DNA of 64,000 bases from Larkinella sp. C7 (GCF_006149005.1 NZ_VBSL01000003.1:62001-126000); one strand, 5' to 3'; numbered from the stretch's first letter, positions 25,056 through 33,948 are shown. The notes: generated by a model from the sequence alone, not told the origin. Numbers and translations are program-made.

Positions 25056-25232
25056 TTATGCGGGGGTATCTATGGAGGAGGTAGTAGTTGGTTCGTTGTC
25101 GTCGAGCAGCATCCGCATCGAGGGGGTGTACAGGTCGTCCTGCTGGCCGGTTTTCATTGACCAGAGAAAAGCCCCGAAAAATCCCAGTGCCAGCAGCAGA
25201 CTAATGCCAATCATGAAGAAGATAATGTCCAT
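25056..25232 (-). CDS. ccoS: CcoS-type cbb3 oxidase assembly protein
   Basis: A 58-residue single-helix membrane protein, MDIIFFMIGISLLLALGFFG followed by AFLWSMKTGQQDD. The FLW-x-(M/V)-K-x-GQ-x-DD segment is the CcoS hallmark. CcoS is needed for cofactor insertion into the oxidase. It is the first gene of the cco operon, 15 bases ahead of ccoNO. The ATG at 25232 is chosen over an upstream in-frame start at 25256. Confidence 0.9.
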   Translation of the reverse strand: MDIIFFMIGISLLLALGFFGAFLWSMKTGQQDDLYTPSMRMLLDDNEPTTTSSIDTPA

Positions 25233-25284
25233 ATTCGTGAGCGTTTGCCGGGTCAAAAGTGCGGCTTATCCGGTGGGCAATGTA

Positions 25285-25296
25285 TGAGGTTCGTCA
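25285..25296. promoter_or_regulatory. Weak CRP/FNR-like site near ccoS
   Basis: TGAG gttc GTCA matches TGAY-N4-RTCA at all but one position. It lies 53 bases before the ccoS start. A second one-mismatch site, TGAC aaaa CTCA, lies at 25334-25345 in the same divergent gap with the desaturase gene. Confidence 0.35.
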
Positions 25297-25426
25297 GGCA
25301 GGGGGGTGATAGAATTCAGGTAAACCGGGCGGGCTGACAAAACTCATCCGGTCGGCTGACCCGTGTTAGGCCCGCGCTACGTGGCAGGAACTACTTTTGG
25401 CGCATTACACCAGAATCTTGTTTCGA

Positions 25427-26176
25427 ATGATCATTCTCGCTTTTTTTCTCGCGCATTGGTACCTGTCGGTCCTGATGCAGACCCTCTTTCTCCACCGCTA
25501 TGCCGCCCACCAGATGTTTACGATGAGCAAGGGCTGGGAGAAGTTTTTTTACGTGGTGACGTTCATTAGCCAGGGATCGTCGTTTTTGAGTCCACGCGCG
25601 TACGGTATTATGCACCGGCTTCACCACGCCTACGCCGATACGGAAGAAGACCCGCATTCGCCGAAGTATTCCAAGAACATGATGGATATGATGTGGAAAA
25701 CCCGGCAGTTTTACAACGACATCCTCAACAACCGCGACACCATTCCGGCGAAGTTCAAAAAGGGTGTGCCCAACTGGCCGTGGATGGAATGGTTCGGGGA
25801 TCGCTGGCCGGTGCGGGTGGCCTGGGGAACGTTCTACGTCCTGTTTTACATCCAGTTTGCGACCTCACCCTGGCTATTTCTGCTGCTGCCGTTCCATTTT
25901 TTCATGGGACCGGTGCATGGCGCCATCATCAACTGGTGCGCCCACCGCTACGGCTACATCAACTTCAAAGTGGACGATACGGCCAAAAACCTGTTGCCGT
26001 TCGACTTTCTGATGATGGGCGAATCCTACCACAACAACCACCACCGGTACGGCGGGCGGGCTAACTTCGGCGGTTTCCGCTGGCACGAATTCGACCCGGC
26101 TTATCCGCTGATTTTATTGATGAATAAACTGGGCATCGTGAAGCTCCGGCGCGGGCGCGACGAAGCGTATATGTGA
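25427..26176 (+). CDS. Acyl-CoA/acyl-lipid delta-9 type fatty acid desaturase
   Basis: A membrane di-iron enzyme that inserts a double bond into fatty acyl chains. The three His clusters are present: FLHRYAAHQMF, MHRLHHAYADTEEDPHSP and GESYHNNHHRYGGRANFG. The 249-residue product has hydrophobic segments between them (YVLFYIQFATSPWLFLLLPF). The ATG at 25427 is preferred; a TTG upstream at 25397 is also in frame. It is divergent from the cco operon. Desaturation consumes oxygen, so shared control with the oxidase would make sense. Confidence 0.85.
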   Translation: MIILAFFLAHWYLSVLMQTLFLHRYAAHQMFTMSKGWEKFFYVVTFISQGSSFLSPRAYGIMHRLHHAYADTEEDPHSPKYSKNMMDMMWKTRQFYNDILNNRDTIPAKFKKGVPNWPWMEWFGDRWPVRVAWGTFYVLFYIQFATSPWLFLLLPFHFFMGPVHGAIINWCAHRYGYINFKVDDTAKNLLPFDFLMMGESYHNNHHRYGGRANFGGFRWHEFDPAYPLILLMNKLGIVKLRRGRDEAYM

Positions 26177-26275
26177 CAGAATTTCTCCTAACACATTCAC
26201 CCCAATTCAGCCGATACCAGGGTTGAGTTGGGGTGAATCTATTTTAGAAAGCTCTACAGAAATTGGCGGAGGCTT

Positions 26276-26842
26276 TTAGTTTACGGCCTTTACAATCCTG
26301 GCAAGCCAGTCTAATCGGTCCTGATCGTTCAGATACTTCATCCGGCCAATCCGGGTGAGTCTAACCGGAGAAATGCCGCAGAATTCTAAGGTTGCTCTCC
26401 GGACCGTATTGATATCGCTGTTTCTGTATTGCCACCAAATCCACCACCAGGGAGCATCGCAGGTGGTGATGACGTGGGCCGACCGGCCCTTCAAAAGTTT
26501 ATCCCAGAATGGATCATCCGTGTGATACTTATAAGCAAAACCAGAATACAAGGTTCGGTCCAGAAATCCTTTGAAAAGAGCCGGAACAGAACCCCACCAG
26601 ATGGGATAAATAATAACCCACTTCGCACACCATATAATATTTTCCTGAGCCTGTTTCAAATCGGGTTCCAGTTCCTGAATCGTTTTATAGCCTTTCCAGA
26701 GAATGGGGTCAAAGTGCATCTCGCCCAGATTTTGCCTTCTAACCTCGTGTCCTTTGCGTCGTGCCTCGTTTTCGTAGGCATCAGCAATTCTTCCGTTAAA
26801 GGTATCGCTGTCCGGGTGAGCGAGCAGAATGTATATTTTCAT
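26276..26842 (-). CDS. NAD(P)H-dependent flavin oxidoreductase (flavodoxin-like fold)
   Basis: A 188-residue member of the quinone reductase/KefF-like family. Key segments are MKIYILLAHPDSDTFNGRIA (the FMN phosphate loop), VIYPIWWGSVPALFKGFLDR, GRSAHVITTCDAPWWWIWW and EFCGISPVRLTRIGRM. Relatives use NAD(P)H to reduce quinones or azo and nitro compounds by two electrons. It lies downstream of ccoI on the same strand, 35 bases beyond its stop, and may be transcribed with it. The ATG at 26842 starts the flavodoxin fold; the frame extends upstream to 26893. Confidence 0.85.
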   Translation of the reverse strand: MKIYILLAHPDSDTFNGRIADAYENEARRKGHEVRRQNLGEMHFDPILWKGYKTIQELEPDLKQAQENIIWCAKWVIIYPIWWGSVPALFKGFLDRTLYSGFAYKYHTDDPFWDKLLKGRSAHVITTCDAPWWWIWWQYRNSDINTVRRATLEFCGISPVRLTRIGRMKYLNDQDRLDWLARIVKAVN

Positions 26843-26877
26843 CTTTCCCTCTTCAGATAGGATTAACCGAATGGCCC

Positions 26878-29337
26878 TTACAGCTCTTTCCACCGCATTC
26901 CCAACGTCCCAATCAACAACATCGTCGCGGAACTAACGGGCATCAGAATGGCGGCCACAACCGGCGACAGATTGCCCGTCAGCGCGTAGGAGAGGCCAAT
27001 GAAATTATACAGCAGCGAAACCACAAAACTAAACCGGATCAGGCGCATGCCGAAGCGGCTGTACGTCAGCAGTTCGGGCAGTTTTCGCAAGGAAGTGGCT
27101 TCCAGAATGGCGTCGCTGGCGGGTGTAAACTGAACGGTGTCTTCCGTGACGGCAATGCCGACGTCGGCCTGTTTCAGCGCCCCGGCATCGTTCAGGCCGT
27201 CACCCACCATCAGCACGCGGTGGCCCTGGTTTTGCAGGTGCCGGACCATGTCGAGCTTTTGCTGCGGCTGGCAGTTGAACGTCATGTGATCCGGGGCAAA
27301 CCAGCGCGCCAGTTCGGGCCGGGCCGTGTCCGTATCGCCCGAAAGCAGATACAGTTGGTGCGTGGATTTCAGCGAATCGAGCATCGCATCAAGGCCGGGA
27401 CGGTATTGGTTCGGAAACCGGAAACAGCCCCGGTATTGCTGCTCGATGGCCATATGGACACGCGCTCCGGCTGAATCGGCTGGGGTTTCTTTCGCGGTTA
27501 TTGACGACACCGACTGCGGATTTACAAACGAAGCGGAGCCGATTTTGACTTCCCAGCCATCCACGAACCCGTGTAATCCGCGACCCGGTATTTCCGTAAA
27601 ATCCTCCACCACCAGCGGTTGAACGTCGGCCAGATGAGCGGCCAGTTTCCGACTGAGCGGGTGAGCCGACTGCCGCACCAGCGAGACCACCAGCGCCCGT
27701 TCGAAATCCGTCAAAGCAACCGAAAACTCCTCCGCCACGCTCCTGTGTTTGTCTTCACGCATTCGCTCAATCACACTTTCACTCACTGTCTCCGTCAGCG
27801 TACCGGTTTTATCGAAAACCACGGTGTCACAATCGGCCATGTGCTCGATGACGTCCGCGTTTTTGAGGTACAATTTCTGCTGGCTCAGCTTCCGGATTCC
27901 ATTCCCCAGCGCGAACGGATACGACAGCGACAGCGCACACGGACAGGCAATGATCAGAACCGCCGTAAAGGCATTGATGGCCCGCGCGGGGTCGTGCGTG
28001 TACCAGTATAAGCCCACGATTGTGGCTAACGCAATGACGGTCAGGGTAAAATATTTCCCGATGGCATCAGCAAAGGTGCGCATTCGGGAGGTGTCGCCCT
28101 TGCGGAATGCGTCGTTGTTCCAGAGTTGGGTCAGGTAACTTTGCGATACCTCCCGCACCACTTCCAGTTCAATGGCTTCGCCAATCTGCTTGCCACCGGC
28201 ATACAGCAACGCCCCCGGTTTCTGGGCTTCCGGCTCCGATTCACCCGTCACGAAGCTGTAATCGACCCGGGCTTCTCCTTTGTAGAGCAGCCCGTCGGCG
28301 GGAATCAGTTCGTGGTTACGCACCCGGATGCGGTCGCCTTTGCGGAGTTCGGCTACGGGAATGGCGGTTTCGCCGTCCGGTTTTAAAACCGTTACCGCCA
28401 GCGGAAAATACGATTTGTAATCCCGTTCGAACGACAGAAATTCGTGGGTGCGCTGCTGGAACCATTTGCCGCACAACAGAAAGAAAATCAGGCCCGTCAG
28501 CGAATCGAAATAACCGGCACCGTTGAGAAACAGAACCTCGTAGGTGCCCCGGAAAAACGCGACCAGAATCCCGAGCAAAATGGGAAAGTCGATGTTGATA
28601 ATGCCTTTTCTCAGACTCGTCCAGACCGATTCGAAATAGCCCGATGCCGAGTAAAAGACGACCGGAATGGCCAGCACAATATTGAGCAGACCGAAGAGGT
28701 GTTTGAACGATGGATCGTCGAGACCGAGGTATTCGGGGAAGCTGAACAGCATGATGTTGCCCGAACAGAAACCCGCCAGGGCCAGCCGGTAGAGCAGCGG
28801 GCGGTACGACGGTTTTTGCTGTTCTTTAACGACATCGTTCAGGCTGATCAGCGGCTCGTAGCCAATCGACGCGAGCAGCTCGACCACCTGCCGGAGCGTG
28901 AGCTGATCGGGCCGGTAGGTCAGGTGAACCTGCTTTTTGAGAAAATCCACCCGCGACTGCTGAATGCCCGGATGGATGCGGTAGAGGTGTTCGAGCAGCC
29001 ATAGACAGGAACTGCAATGGATGGTCGGAACGTAAAAAGTAACCCGGGCGACCGACGCACTGGAAAATTCCAGCAGTTGGGCAACAATGGCGGGATGGTC
29101 CAGAAATTCGAGCCGGTTTTTAGGGGTATTTTCCGTTTTAAGGGGATTGCCGGGCCGAACACCGGTTCCTTCCTGTTCAATCGAATAGTATTGACATAAC
29201 TGGTTTTGATTCAGAATGCTGTAGACCGTTTGGCAGCCTTCGCAGCAGAACGGTTTTTCATCGTATTCAAGGTTGTGCTCTGCACAGTCGTTGCCGCAGT
29301 GGTAACAGGTAGTCGCTGAAATCGTTGCTGTACGCAT
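26878..29337 (-). CDS. ccoI: Copper-exporting P1B-type ATPase of cbb3 assembly (CcoI/FixI type)
   Basis: Moves copper across the membrane for the oxidase active site. The 819-residue chain has an N-terminal Cys-rich metal-binding region (CYHCGNDC, FCCEGCQTVY), an HMA-like domain with HCSSCLWLLEHLYRI, six to eight helices, the TGES loop in SFVTGESEPEA, the ion-path CPC in IIACPCALSLSYPFALGNG (near residue 464), the phosphorylated Asp in FDKTGTLTE (about 509), and the hinge MVGDGLNDAGALKQADVG. The ATG at 29337 was chosen; the frame continues upstream into the hemN leader without conserved sequence. Confidence 0.93.
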   Translation of the reverse strand: MRTATISATTCYHCGNDCAEHNLEYDEKPFCCEGCQTVYSILNQNQLCQYYSIEQEGTGVRPGNPLKTENTPKNRLEFLDHPAIVAQLLEFSSASVARVTFYVPTIHCSSCLWLLEHLYRIHPGIQQSRVDFLKKQVHLTYRPDQLTLRQVVELLASIGYEPLISLNDVVKEQQKPSYRPLLYRLALAGFCSGNIMLFSFPEYLGLDDPSFKHLFGLLNIVLAIPVVFYSASGYFESVWTSLRKGIINIDFPILLGILVAFFRGTYEVLFLNGAGYFDSLTGLIFFLLCGKWFQQRTHEFLSFERDYKSYFPLAVTVLKPDGETAIPVAELRKGDRIRVRNHELIPADGLLYKGEARVDYSFVTGESEPEAQKPGALLYAGGKQIGEAIELEVVREVSQSYLTQLWNNDAFRKGDTSRMRTFADAIGKYFTLTVIALATIVGLYWYTHDPARAINAFTAVLIIACPCALSLSYPFALGNGIRKLSQQKLYLKNADVIEHMADCDTVVFDKTGTLTETVSESVIERMREDKHRSVAEEFSVALTDFERALVVSLVRQSAHPLSRKLAAHLADVQPLVVEDFTEIPGRGLHGFVDGWEVKIGSASFVNPQSVSSITAKETPADSAGARVHMAIEQQYRGCFRFPNQYRPGLDAMLDSLKSTHQLYLLSGDTDTARPELARWFAPDHMTFNCQPQQKLDMVRHLQNQGHRVLMVGDGLNDAGALKQADVGIAVTEDTVQFTPASDAILEATSLRKLPELLTYSRFGMRLIRFSFVVSLLYNFIGLSYALTGNLSPVVAAILMPVSSATMLLIGTLGMRWKEL

Positions 29338-29383
29338 ACCATATTTTTCTTGGCAAATTGGGTCGGAACAGGTCGTTAAACCC

Positions 29384-29395
29384 TGACGAGCGTCA
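29384..29395. promoter_or_regulatory. CRP/FNR/FixK-like site, TGAC-N4-GTCA
   Basis: TGAC gagc GTCA is a perfect palindrome of the CRP/FNR type, with flanks C and G extending it to 14 bases. It lies in the divergent gap between ccoI and hemN, 47 bases upstream of the ccoI start. Confidence 0.55.
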
Positions 29396-29405
29396 GCAAA
29401 CCGAG

Positions 29406-29417
29406 TGATACCGGTCA
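29406..29417. promoter_or_regulatory. CRP/FNR/FixK-like site, TGAT-N4-GTCA
   Basis: TGAT accg GTCA lies 22 bases from the previous site centre to centre, about two helical turns, and 53 bases upstream of the hemN start. ACCCTGAC at 29380 and GTCAGGGT at 29414 also form a wider inverted repeat around both sites. Confidence 0.5.
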
Positions 29418-29469
29418 GGGTATGGCGTGCGAATCTCCACCAATTTTGGTGCTCCAATCTCCAGATCGT

Positions 29470-30831
29470 ATGCAGTCTCTTATTCAGAAATACGACGTTC
29501 CCGGCCCGCGCTACACGAGTTATCCGACCGTGCCGTTCTGGGACGAAACCACGTTCAGCGAAACCGCCTGGGTGCAAAATCTCAGACAAGCGGTTTCGAT
29601 CAGCAACAAAACGACCGGTTTGAGTCTGTATATTCACCTGCCGTATTGTGAAAGCCTGTGTACGTTTTGCGGCTGCAACAAGCGCATCACCCGCAACCAC
29701 GGCGTCGAAGAACCGTACATCGATGCGGTTTTATCCGAATGGAATCTCTATTGCGATTTGCTGCCGGAACGTCCGCGCCTGGCCGAACTGCACCTGGGGG
29801 GAGGAACGCCCAGCTTTTTTGCCCCCGACCAACTGGAACGGTTGCTGACGGGTATTTTCGAACGGGCAACACCCACCGAATCACCGGATTACGGCTGGGA
29901 AGGCCATCCGAACAATACGACCTGCCAACATCTTCGGGTACTCTATCAGTTCGGTTTCCGACGGGTCAGCTTTGGCGTTCAGGATTACGACCCGGTGGTG
30001 CAAAAGGCCATTCACCGGCTTCAGCCGTTCGAAAATGTGCAGCAGGTGACGACCTGGGCCAGACAGATGGGCTACCAATCGATTAGCCACGACATCGTGT
30101 TTGGACTGCCGTTTCAGACACCGGATTCCATTACCGATACCTTCTACAAAACCCTGATGCTGCGGCCCGACCGCATTGCGTTTTATTCCTACGCGCACGT
30201 TCCCTGGATCAAAGGCAACGGGCAACGTGGTTTTCGGGACGAAGACCTGCCGTCGGGTGCGCAGAAACGGATTCTTTACGAAACCGGGCGGGCGTTGCTG
30301 GAACAGGCGGGGTACGTCGAAATCGGCATCGACCATTTTGCCCTGCCGCACGATGCCTTGTTCAAAGCCCTGCAAACCGGGACGCTGCACCGGAATTTCA
30401 TGGGCTATACGACCACCCGGACCCGCGCCCTGATCGGCCTCGGAACCTCCTCCATCGGCGATGTGTGGTCGGCGTTTGCCCAGAATGAAAAAGATCTGGA
30501 TGCGTATCTCAGCCGGGTCCGGGCGGGCGAACTGCCGCTGCTGCGCGGCCATGTGCTCAGTCAGCAGGACCAGTTTTTGCGCCGACAGATTCTGAACATC
30601 ATGTGTCAGGGCGAAACCCGGTGGACCTGGGATAGCTGGACGGAGGACGAGTGGGCGGTGTTGTGCGACCGGCTGGAGTCGTTCCGGTTCGACGGGTTGA
30701 TCGATTTCAACGCGGAAGGCTTGCGGGTGCTGTCCGAAGGTCGCCCGTTCCTGCGGAATATCTGCATGGCGTTCGATGCACGGCTCAACCAGGCCCAGCC
30801 CCAGACGCGGCTGTTTTCGCAGACGGTTTAG
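29470..30831 (+). CDS. hemN: Oxygen-independent coproporphyrinogen III oxidase
   Basis: A radical SAM enzyme that makes protoporphyrinogen IX without oxygen. The 453-residue product starts MQSLIQKYDVPGPRYTSYPT, the HemN N-terminus. The cluster-binding Cys motif is in LPYCESLCTFCGCNKR (Cys near 60, 64, 67, with a following Cys), and HLGGGTPSF is the glycine-rich SAM motif. The C-terminal HemN domain has NFMGYTT and GLGTSSIG. The ATG at 29470 fits the family; a frame extension to 29422 is not conserved. Placement beside ccoI and two FNR-like sites fits low-oxygen haem supply for the oxidase. Confidence 0.94.
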   Translation: MQSLIQKYDVPGPRYTSYPTVPFWDETTFSETAWVQNLRQAVSISNKTTGLSLYIHLPYCESLCTFCGCNKRITRNHGVEEPYIDAVLSEWNLYCDLLPERPRLAELHLGGGTPSFFAPDQLERLLTGIFERATPTESPDYGWEGHPNNTTCQHLRVLYQFGFRRVSFGVQDYDPVVQKAIHRLQPFENVQQVTTWARQMGYQSISHDIVFGLPFQTPDSITDTFYKTLMLRPDRIAFYSYAHVPWIKGNGQRGFRDEDLPSGAQKRILYETGRALLEQAGYVEIGIDHFALPHDALFKALQTGTLHRNFMGYTTTRTRALIGLGTSSIGDVWSAFAQNEKDLDAYLSRVRAGELPLLRGHVLSQQDQFLRRQILNIMCQGETRWTWDSWTEDEWAVLCDRLESFRFDGLIDFNAEGLRVLSEGRPFLRNICMAFDARLNQAQPQTRLFSQTV

Positions 30832-30869
30832 GCGTTTGAAGAGTGGAGCCGCTGACAGCGCTGGCGGAA

Positions 30870-31400
30870 TCAGGAGGCCGCATGCCGGGTTGAAAAGGAT
30901 TTTCTGTTCGTCCTGCTCCCCGGTTTTTCGTTTCTGGTCTCCCACAAATACGTATCGTCGTGGTTTTTTTGCAGCCGGTAAAAGGCAATGGCCATCAAAA
31001 CCGTAGCCGGAAAAGCCGCATACAGCCCCAGTGGCGCAATGGCCAGCCCGAAAACCAGCCCATCCCAGCAACCCAGTTTAAAAAGCTTTCCTTTCAGAAG
31101 CATCGACCCGGCAATCAGGGCCTGACCGGCGGCAATCACCAGGATCATGGGTCTGATGATGGTTACAAACGGTCCCATGATAAACCAGCGATACAGCGGA
31201 ATGGCCGTGTCGGCATAATCCTGATACACCGAAGGGGAAATCAAGGCCATCGACGCATTGAACCAGGCTGCCCAGCCAAACAGGAGCAGGAAAAACAGCC
31301 GGGTGGTCCGGGGCCAGTGTTTACTCCCCCAGATGGCGAAGAGGAACAGGAGGTTGGCGACGGTATAGGCCGTCCAGAAAAAGGTGAGGGAGAAAAACAT
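30870..31400 (-). CDS. Integral membrane protein, unknown function
   Basis: A 176-residue protein with about four transmembrane helices (LTFFWTAYTVANLLFLFAIW, TTRLFFLLLFGWAAWFNASM, FIMGPFVTIIRPMILVIAAG, FGLAIAPLGLYAAFPATVLM) and a basic C-terminal tail. I do not recognise a family. It follows the exported protein at 31419 by 18 bases on the same strand, so the two are likely co-transcribed. An FNR-like site upstream of that pair suggests low-oxygen control. Confidence 0.6.
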   Translation of the reverse strand: MFFSLTFFWTAYTVANLLFLFAIWGSKHWPRTTRLFFLLLFGWAAWFNASMALISPSVYQDYADTAIPLYRWFIMGPFVTIIRPMILVIAAGQALIAGSMLLKGKLFKLGCWDGLVFGLAIAPLGLYAAFPATVLMAIAFYRLQKNHDDTYLWETRNEKPGSRTNRKSFSTRHAAS

Positions 31401-31418
31401 AGCGGTTTGGGAGATCGG

Positions 31419-32111
31419 TTACAAAGCGTGAGGATAACGGAATCGGCCCCCGCCGATGGACAGGGTTACATACAGGCCGTTGAGGGCATACGCCGGCTTG
31501 AACTGGTGCTGCACACCTTCCGGAATCTGCACCCAGTGGGCCGACTTGGTACTGACCAGGTACCCGACGCGTAACCCCAGCCAAAGGCCCCGGACTTCAT
31601 CCGGATTGTCGGACGGATTGCGTGCGATCAATTGGTTGAAATGAACCGCCAGATCGGTGGAATGGCTGGGTAGCATCCACACCACCGGCTCAGAACCCGT
31701 TTGGTTGACGCTGATGACGGATGACGAAAGCCCCTGGCTAAAAGACGAATAAAGCAGACACCGCCGGTTGTCGAACAGCACGTAGCCCAGCTTGAGTTGC
31801 CCCAGACCGGCCACGCGTTCGACGCGGGTTTGCTGAACAGAAACGCTGCGGGCCGTCAGAGCCGACGCACTGAACCCGGCCATCAACCGGTTTCGGCGTA
31901 ACCACCCTTCCCCTCCGCTGTAGATAAAATGGTTATGGAGCGTGGGAAACCAGTCGGGAGCGAAGGTTTGGGCGACGGCACCGGAACGCGGGGCATTGAG
32001 GTAGCCCATTTGAAAAAAGCCGATACTACCCCGGACGGTCTGGGCCGAGGCCCCCGCGCAGCCGACCAGCAACAGGCCGAGCATAATCCCTACTGCAATA
32101 ATCCGTCTCAT
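31419..32111 (-). CDS. Exported protein, likely outer-membrane, unknown function
   Basis: A 230-residue protein with an N-terminal signal (MRRIIAVGIMLGLLLVGC followed by AGASAQ). Both signal peptidase II (LVGC) and I (ASAQ) cleavage look possible. The body alternates polar and apolar residues in short strands (LMAGFSASALTARSVSVQQ, LGQLKLGYVLFDNRRCLLYS) and ends with GLYVTLSIGGGRFRY, as in a small beta-barrel. No family assigned. An FNR-like site lies 88 bases upstream. Confidence 0.6.
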   Translation of the reverse strand: MRRIIAVGIMLGLLLVGCAGASAQTVRGSIGFFQMGYLNAPRSGAVAQTFAPDWFPTLHNHFIYSGGEGWLRRNRLMAGFSASALTARSVSVQQTRVERVAGLGQLKLGYVLFDNRRCLLYSSFSQGLSSSVISVNQTGSEPVVWMLPSHSTDLAVHFNQLIARNPSDNPDEVRGLWLGLRVGYLVSTKSAHWVQIPEGVQHQFKPAYALNGLYVTLSIGGGRFRYPHAL

Positions 32112-32198
32112 CGTCTTGATAGGTGAAGGAGCGTGTAAACCGGTATAAAACTCTTTCGGAATCGGAAAAAAGAGAATGACGGATGAGAGGTAACCGGC

Positions 32199-32210
32199 TG
32201 ATCGTCGTCA
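32199..32210. promoter_or_regulatory. CRP/FNR/FixK-like site, TGAT-N4-GTCA
   Basis: TGAT cgtc GTCA lies 88 bases before the exported-protein gene at 32111 and overlaps the last codon of the upstream flavin-binding-fold gene. It has the same half sites as those at 29406 and 46515. Confidence 0.45.
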
Positions 32211-32657
32211 GGTTAGCGAGTGGGTATAACACCGGCCGGTTTTGCTCTGGATCTGAATCCGGTAGACCACCGGGTAGACGACGTTTTGATCAACGGGTTC
32301 TTTTTCGCCGGGATACCCCATTTTTTCACCGGCAAAAACCGGAATTTTTCGGTGTTCGAGCAGATACAGCGCATAATCGCGGTCATCACCCTGCAATTCT
32401 TCGAATAAGCCTTCGATTACCACGCTGTTCCAAATACCCGGGCTGATCATTTCGTCGATTTCGAAAGCGACGTGCGGATTTTTGCGCAGCAACTGGGTTT
32501 TGGTGCCTTCGCGGGTGAGACCCAGGATGGCGTGGCCATCGTAATAATACATGATGGGTTCGATCAGAATTCGATCGTCGGCGGCACAACCAATGCGGCC
32601 AATGTACTGATTGACCAGCATGGAGTCGATTACTTCGTTGGTAAGTTCGGTTAACAT
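32208..32657 (-). CDS. Pyridoxamine 5'-phosphate oxidase-family protein
   Basis: A 149-residue split-barrel flavin-binding-fold protein: MLVNQYIGRIGCAADDRILI, EPIMYYYDGHAILGLTREG, LLRKNPHVAFEIDEM, then WNSVVIEGLFEEL. The pattern is that of the small PNPOx-like proteins of the nitroimidazole-resistance or general stress type, which bind FMN, F420 or haem; a true vitamin B6 role is unlikely. Its ATG follows the L,D-transpeptidase stop by 5 bases, so the two form an operon. Confidence 0.82.
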   Translation of the reverse strand: MLTELTNEVIDSMLVNQYIGRIGCAADDRILIEPIMYYYDGHAILGLTREGTKTQLLRKNPHVAFEIDEMISPGIWNSVVIEGLFEELQGDDRDYALYLLEHRKIPVFAGEKMGYPGEKEPVDQNVVYPVVYRIQIQSKTGRCYTHSLT

Positions 32658-32662
32658 CGGAT

Positions 32663-33787
32663 TTAGCGTTTTACGGTTTGCCAGCCGTACACATCCGGAT
32701 AAAAAACCAGCGTGCTGGCCGAGTTTACATCGACGGTTTGGTACTGAATAAGGACCGGAACCGGGCCGGGTAAGGAAACGGTTCGGGAGGGAAGATTGAC
32801 CTGAGGGCTTTCCAGAAAAGCCGGTTTGAAATACGGCGACCCCAGAAGCAGATTCGCGAGTTCGACCGGTTTGGCCACCCGGATGCAGCCGTGGCTCAAA
32901 AACCGCCGACTGTTGCTGAACAACTCCCGGTGGTTGGTGTCGTGCAGGTAAATATCAAACGGACTGTTCACATCGAATTTCATCACACCCAGCGCGTTAT
33001 CGCAACCGGTAGACTGGCGCAGACGATACGGAAAATTTTGGGCCGAAAGCGCCGTCCAGTTCACGGATTCGGGCGCAACGATCCGGCCCTTTGCATCGAG
33101 CACCTGTAGTTTCATCGCATCCAGAAACCCCGCCGGATTGCGTTTGATTTTCGGTAAAAATTCCTTGACGGCAATCGACCGGGGCACATTCCAGTACGGG
33201 TACGTAATGATTCGGGTGAGTTGCGCGCCGAAAAGGGGTGTCGGGGTGCGGGGGGCACCGACAATCACCCGCGACTGGAGCACTTCGTTTCCCTGACGAT
33301 TCAAAACCCGGAGCGTTGCGGAAGGAATGTTGACCACCACCACGAGGTCGGAAGCCACCCGATTCAGCCAGCGGTAATTGTTCAGGGCGGTTTTGATCTC
33401 GTGCCAGCGCGGAATCGAATCGCCACCGAAAAACATCAGGGAGTCTAACCCCGCCCGCAGTCGGCGGTAGGGCTCGAAAACCGGCTCCAGTGAGTGCCAT
33501 TGGGCCACCCAGTCCGGTGTTTTCTGCCGAATCTGCTCAACCACCTGATTGACGCGGGCCGAATCGATCTGTTCCGGCAGGTTCCAGTAACTCAGCCGGT
33601 TGGGGCGGTTTCCGTAGGCCAGTTCATACGCCAGCCGACTCAGGGTGGTGCTATCCATCCGAACCCCGGTGGTGTCCAGCCCCGACCGATACAGCAGATT
33701 TTGCCATTCGGGAAGGGTTTGACCCACCACGGTCGGAAACCGGGCGGTCAGGAGAACCAGGATAACCCAAAGTGTTTTTAGATTCAT
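32663..33787 (-). CDS. L,D-transpeptidase (YcbB-like)
   Basis: A periplasmic enzyme that forms 3-3 cross-links in peptidoglycan or attaches proteins to it. The 374-residue product has a signal peptide (MNLKTLWVILVLLTARFPTV), a scaffold region, and the YkuD catalytic domain from about residue 180, with VVVNIPSATLRVLNRQGNEV and SRRFLSHGCIRVAKPVELA carrying catalytic Cys near residue 301. It lacks an obvious peptidoglycan-binding repeat. The ATG at 33787 is chosen over 33802. It is divergent from the FixH-like gene, with an FNR-like site between them. Confidence 0.88.
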   Translation of the reverse strand: MNLKTLWVILVLLTARFPTVVGQTLPEWQNLLYRSGLDTTGVRMDSTTLSRLAYELAYGNRPNRLSYWNLPEQIDSARVNQVVEQIRQKTPDWVAQWHSLEPVFEPYRRLRAGLDSLMFFGGDSIPRWHEIKTALNNYRWLNRVASDLVVVVNIPSATLRVLNRQGNEVLQSRVIVGAPRTPTPLFGAQLTRIITYPYWNVPRSIAVKEFLPKIKRNPAGFLDAMKLQVLDAKGRIVAPESVNWTALSAQNFPYRLRQSTGCDNALGVMKFDVNSPFDIYLHDTNHRELFSNSRRFLSHGCIRVAKPVELANLLLGSPYFKPAFLESPQVNLPSRTVSLPGPVPVLIQYQTVDVNSASTLVFYPDVYGWQTVKR

Positions 33788-33883
33788 CGGTTGCGGTATC
33801 AAGAGACGGGATCGCTGCGGTAACCGGTACCAAAGGAAGGGCGTAGCAGCCTGGGAAGTCCTAATAATTATAGGCGGGCGAGG

Positions 33884-33895
33884 TGATTTATATCA
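33884..33895. promoter_or_regulatory. FNR/FixK-like site, TGAT-N4-ATCA
   Basis: TGAT ttat ATCA matches the core of the FNR/FixK box exactly (the full box is TTGAT-N4-ATCAA; here the outer bases are G and G). Its centre is about 62 bases before the start predicted from the -7 box at 33941, a normal activator distance. It also lies 97 bases upstream of the divergent L,D-transpeptidase. Confidence 0.6.
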
Positions 33896-33940
33896 GCATT
33901 CGGTCGAATGAATATCAGGGCGTTACCGAAACGGGGCTTT

Positions 33941-33948
33941 TAGCTTTG
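33941..33948 (+). promoter_or_regulatory. Bacteroidota -7 promoter element
   Basis: TAGCTTTG is an exact TAnnTTTG, 52 bases before the FixH-like gene at 34000. Confidence 0.55.

Noticed and set aside
19677-25232. Frameshift or decay of the cbb3 locus caused by the inserted repeats
   Set aside because: All seven genes keep complete frames and cofactor motifs. The insert in ccoG has a length that is a multiple of three and contains no stop.
29338-29700. N-terminal extension of the copper ATPase
   Set aside because: The extra codons run antisense through the hemN start and the FNR-like sites and show no conserved sequence. The ATG at 29337 matches the family start.
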